A stretch of DNA of 64,000 bases from Ruegeria discodermiae. Lineage in GTDB: Bacteria; Pseudomonadota; Alphaproteobacteria; Rhodobacterales; Rhodobacteraceae. The stretch is taken from positions 62,001-126,000 of the forward strand of contig NZ_JAVAMO010000007.1 in NCBI RefSeq assembly GCF_030758345.1, written 5' to 3'. This document shows, piece after piece, positions 61,402 through 64,000 of the stretch (its first letter is position 1; every line of letters begins with the position of its first letter). The notes under the pieces are model-generated. The model worked only from the letters and a program-made list of their open reading frames with translations. It ran no database searches and was not told where the DNA came from. Made by a program: the position numbers and the translations under genes.

Positions 61402-62682
61402 TTAGATCAACCCAATTGATGGTTGAGCAGCCGCGATGCCACGAAAGTACTCGATTATCGCGCTTCTGGTCAGTTTGGGATGGAACTTCTGACCCGCCTT
61501 GCGAGCACGTTTGGACGCTGTTGCATAGGCGCATTCGTCGTCCCAGATCGACGTCAGGGCTTCCCACCAGCAGTTGGTGGTTTGCTCATCGGGAAAGTAA
61601 AGCGGGTCGGACATACAATGGGAAGGAATATCCAGAAGGATGCCCGCGCGCCCGGTAGCCTCAGGTAGCCCGCCGTGGCGGCTGGCCAGAACCGGCACAC
61701 CCGACAAGCTCGCTTCGACCGCAGCGCGGCCGAACCCTTCGTGGCAATAAGACGGCATCAGGAGCACGTTGGTCCTGGCATAAACCGCGGCCATGTCGCG
61801 TTGTACAGGCAGCAGCGTCACATTGGCAAGCGATGCCAGGCCGATGGAGTCCCGCCATAGAGCATCCTTCGACATCTGCCCCTGCAATACGAGAAACTTC
61901 ATTTCCGGCCTCTCGCGCATCGCCTGTCGGGCAAGCGCGATCAACATGGTCAGACCCTTGTGCGGAACCGGGTTGACATGGGTCACAAAGCCCCGACGGT
62001 GCGGCGCGGGCCGTCCGCCGATCGCGGTCGCGGGATCATTGACGAAGCGGTCCGACGAGATAATTGGATGCAGGACATCGACCGGGCCACAAAGGCGCGC
62101 GCTATAGCGATCGACCAGAAACTGAGACGGACAGATCGCCCGATCACCCGGCAGGAACCAGTCCCAGCCGTCTATCCCAGCATGGCCGAGATAAAAGACC
62201 AGTTGCGCACCTGCGGCCCGGATCGCCGAATGCATCCGTTTGGCATGTGATCCGCTGCCATAGGTGATGACGATTTCGGACTTTTTGGCGGCGAGGTATC
62301 CCTCAAGGGCCCGGTGGAAGCGGGCCGAGTCGCGCCAGGTCAGGTCATGAATGTGCGAGCTTTGCGTCTGCAAGACAAAATGCTGCACGCCTGAACGCGA
62401 AACGCGGAGGAGCCTGCCTCCGCAATTCTGGATTGGGTAGCCGTTGCGTCCGATCCGGTCTCTGAACGAAACGTCGTCTATTGCATCGAAAAGTGAGGCT
62501 GAGAAACTGGTTGCCTCGGCGCCCTCGCGGGCGAGGCATTCCAGGATCGAGCGGATCGAATGCCCAACACCGCTTGCATCGTCGAGCAGGCATTTCGACC
62601 CGATGAACGCAACCCGCAGGCCGCGCCCCTGCCGCAGAAGGGGCGGGCGCGCGGGAGCGGCGGATGTGCTGTTCTGCACCAT
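61402..62682 (-). CDS. GT-B family glycosyltransferase
   Basis: A 426-residue glycosyltransferase of the GT4-like group: N-terminal Rossmann part (GLRVAFIGSKCLLDDASGVG), then NPVPHKGLTMLIALAR and the donor-binding EGFGRAAVEASLSGVPVLAS with its conserved EX7E arrangement. No signal peptide. The gene follows the small acidic protein by nine bases, so they form an operon. The acceptor is unknown; it could be the neighbouring protein or a surface polysaccharide. Confidence 0.85.
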   Translation of the reverse strand: MVQNSTSAAPARPPLLRQGRGLRVAFIGSKCLLDDASGVGHSIRSILECLAREGAEATSFSASLFDAIDDVSFRDRIGRNGYPIQNCGGRLLRVSRSGVQHFVLQTQSSHIHDLTWRDSARFHRALEGYLAAKKSEIVITYGSGSHAKRMHSAIRAAGAQLVFYLGHAGIDGWDWFLPGDRAICPSQFLVDRYSARLCGPVDVLHPIISSDRFVNDPATAIGGRPAPHRRGFVTHVNPVPHKGLTMLIALARQAMRERPEMKFLVLQGQMSKDALWRDSIGLASLANVTLLPVQRDMAAVYARTNVLLMPSYCHEGFGRAAVEASLSGVPVLASRHGGLPEATGRAGILLDIPSHCMSDPLYFPDEQTTNCWWEALTSIWDDECAYATASKRARKAGQKFHPKLTRSAIIEYFRGIAAAQPSIGLI

Positions 62683-62691
62683 CTTTGGTTC

Positions 62692-63081
62692 TCAGATCGC
62701 GAAATCGTTTTGCAACGCGAACATCTCCGCCAAACCCGGGTCCAGCGGATCGGGTTCCGGCACGGGTTCGTTCGCGCCCCGATTGAGCGTGGTATCGGGG
62801 CGATCGAGAAGCAGGAACGCGCCAGCGTCGGTGTCGTCAGTGCCATCAAAGTCCAGCGTCGACGTACTGGCATCGGGGTCGTCAAAGACAAAGTCGAGTT
62901 CGTCGTCAAAGACAGAGTTATCGACAACCACAATCGGAACGCCGTCGGCGCCGCCATCCGTACCCAAGCTCACGTCAATGTCGTCTTCGTCCGGTAGAAA
63001 GTCATCGACGAGGTCGACACCGGACATCATTTTGTCGTACCGTTCTTTCGCAATGTCGTCGCTTTTGAGCCTTGGTCTCAT
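62692..63081 (-). CDS. Small acidic Ser/Thr/Asp-rich protein
   Basis: A 129-residue protein starting at ATG 63081, preceded by AGGAGG with good spacing (the frame continues upstream but without support). It begins MRPRLKSDDIAKERYDKM and then is very acidic (FLPDEDDIDV, DFDGTDDTDAG) with several Ser/Thr. No signal peptide or known domain. It is transcribed just ahead of the glycosyltransferase, which makes it a possible substrate or partner; this is inference. Confidence 0.6.
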   Translation of the reverse strand: MRPRLKSDDIAKERYDKMMSGVDLVDDFLPDEDDIDVSLGTDGGADGVPIVVVDNSVFDDELDFVFDDPDASTSTLDFDGTDDTDAGAFLLLDRPDTTLNRGANEPVPEPDPLDPGLAEMFALQNDFAI

Positions 63082-63880
63082 TTCTATGTCCTCCTGGATT
63101 GGCGCCCACAACGCGGGCCAGAATTTCTCTTCGAGCACCCGAAGAAACGGCGCCTGGAGGGAGATAGTTTCAGCGTTCACGAATATGTTATCGCGCCCGG
63201 TCACAGCGGAACCCGTCCTGCGCTCGGTTCGATAGGTGTCTGCTTTTTGAACTGTTCCGGGTCGGATACACAGCACTAGCAAAATCGGTCGGTTGCCTTG
63301 CCGACTGCCAATCCTTTCTGTGGACTGTGAGAATGACCGGTCTGACCGCTGCATGATAGTGCTGAAATCAGTGCATTTGCGGCGAACCTCCTGCTGGGAG
63401 CACACACAGCGAGATCATGACACTTCCGCTATGGGCTCACAGCCAGAATTCGCCCCTTGATGAATGAACGACGGCTGACCAGCAAGGCTCCCTTCGGCTA
63501 TGACATCATCGAATTGGAAAGGTGCGGGACTTTGCAGCCATCTTGTAAACTAAGCTGAAAGGTGTGCTCTTTTAAGCGGCCTGGGCTGTGGAAAGTCCGT
63601 ACGCGTGGTCACTTCGGATGACAACGCACAGCCAAATTGTCTGTAAATATCGCGGTAACGAAATTAGCCTCTTGGAGCCAATTGAATGGACCCTTTGCAC
63701 GCGAAAGCTGGCGCCGATGTATTGCTGGCTAACAATTTGGGCGAGGAAGATTTTTACCATCGACATAGCTGCAATTGGCTGCACATTATCAGGTCAGTTT
63801 TTCGGAAAGCCCGACAGCGAATCCCGGGTAAGTGGCGTCGACCATTCTGGATACTGCAGCAGAATGAGAACTGACTATCG
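63082..63880. other. Gene-poor stretch upstream of the glycosyltransferase operon
   Basis: About 800 bases holding the operon promoter. Open frames on both strands do not look like proteins. No strong hairpin was found. Confidence 0.4.
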
Positions 63881-64000
63881 ATGACTCGACCAACGCAAGA
63901 CTGTTCCGAACATTCGGCTATCATGGCAGTGATCGAGCGTGAATCCGACTGTTTTGTTCGACAGGATTATGATGGTTGGGCCGCGTGTTGGGTTCAAGAT
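63881..64000 (+). CDS. N-terminus of an NTF2-like (SnoaL/DUF4440-type) protein
   Basis: The final 120 bases are one open frame from ATG 63881 to the window edge, 40 codons. The reading MAVIERESDCFVRQDYDGW, followed by AACWVQD, is typical of the first helices of nuclear-transport-factor-2-like proteins. The gene continues beyond the window, so the catalytic part cannot be judged. Confidence 0.5.
   Translation, partial: MTRPTQDCSEHSAIMAVIERESDCFVRQDYDGWAACWVQD

Noticed and set aside
63588-63884. 98-residue plus-strand frame near the end of the window
   Set aside because: No ribosome site, random composition, and it overlaps the better-supported gene starting at 63881.
1-64000. CRISPR array, tRNA, rRNA or plasmid replication genes
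   Set aside because: No regularly spaced repeats, cloverleaf-like sequences or rep-type proteins were seen.

Overview
This window reads as accessory DNA, probably a conjugative plasmid or integrated conjugative element, from a marine-type alphaproteobacterium of the Rhodobacteraceae (Roseobacter group). The evidence is the GC-rich coding, an H-NS/HvrA-type nucleoid protein, the DUF3768 / ParB-like / DUF932 plasmid gene set, a VirD2-like relaxase with a VirD4/TraG coupling protein, and a full VirB-type type IV secretion operon. No replication initiator, integrase, rRNA or tRNA is visible, so plasmid versus integrated element cannot be decided here. The assignment rests on recognition of families, not on a database search.

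Layout. 0-7 kb: hypothetical genes on the minus strand, including a peptidoglycan-binding metzincin-like protease coupled to a small exported protein, a membrane-anchored SNase-like protein and a DUF6429 protein. 7-8.1 kb: a gene-poor stretch. 8.4-10.5 kb: an H-NS-like protein and a DUF4143 AAA ATPase. 11.2-20.4 kb (plus strand): the DNA-processing part of conjugation: DUF3768, ParB-like, DUF932, a relaxosome accessory protein, relaxase and coupling protein. 20.5-42 kb: a cargo block of small metabolic genes and their regulators. 42.1-53.4 kb (minus strand): the mating-pair-formation operon, virB11 back to virB2 plus two lytic transglycosylases. 54.7-64 kb: acetolactate decarboxylase, an MFS exporter with its ArsR-type repressor, an ECF sigma/anti-sigma pair, a decayed IS5 copy, and a glycosyltransferase preceded by a small acidic protein.

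The cargo block is dominated by reductase and detoxification units, each with its own divergent or leading regulator: LysR/SDR, SDR/AraC, AraC/SDR, LysR/aldo-keto reductase operon, then two ArsR/AHSA1 operons, an Lrp/EamA exporter pair, an arylsulfatase, a hemerythrin and a glutathionyl-hydroquinone reductase. At least two of its genes carry single in-frame stop codons and one hydrolase is truncated, so part of the block is decaying.

Most notable items: (1) a protein fusing a HisA-like TIM barrel to a methylglyoxal-synthase domain, beside a PdxY-like kinase; (2) a T4SS transglycosylase whose SLT domain is nested inside what looks like a VirB5 protein; (3) a 48-bp intergenic element repeated upstream of two conserved plasmid genes; (4) a likely oriT just upstream of the relaxosome gene. 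All functions are inferred from sequence patterns read by eye.
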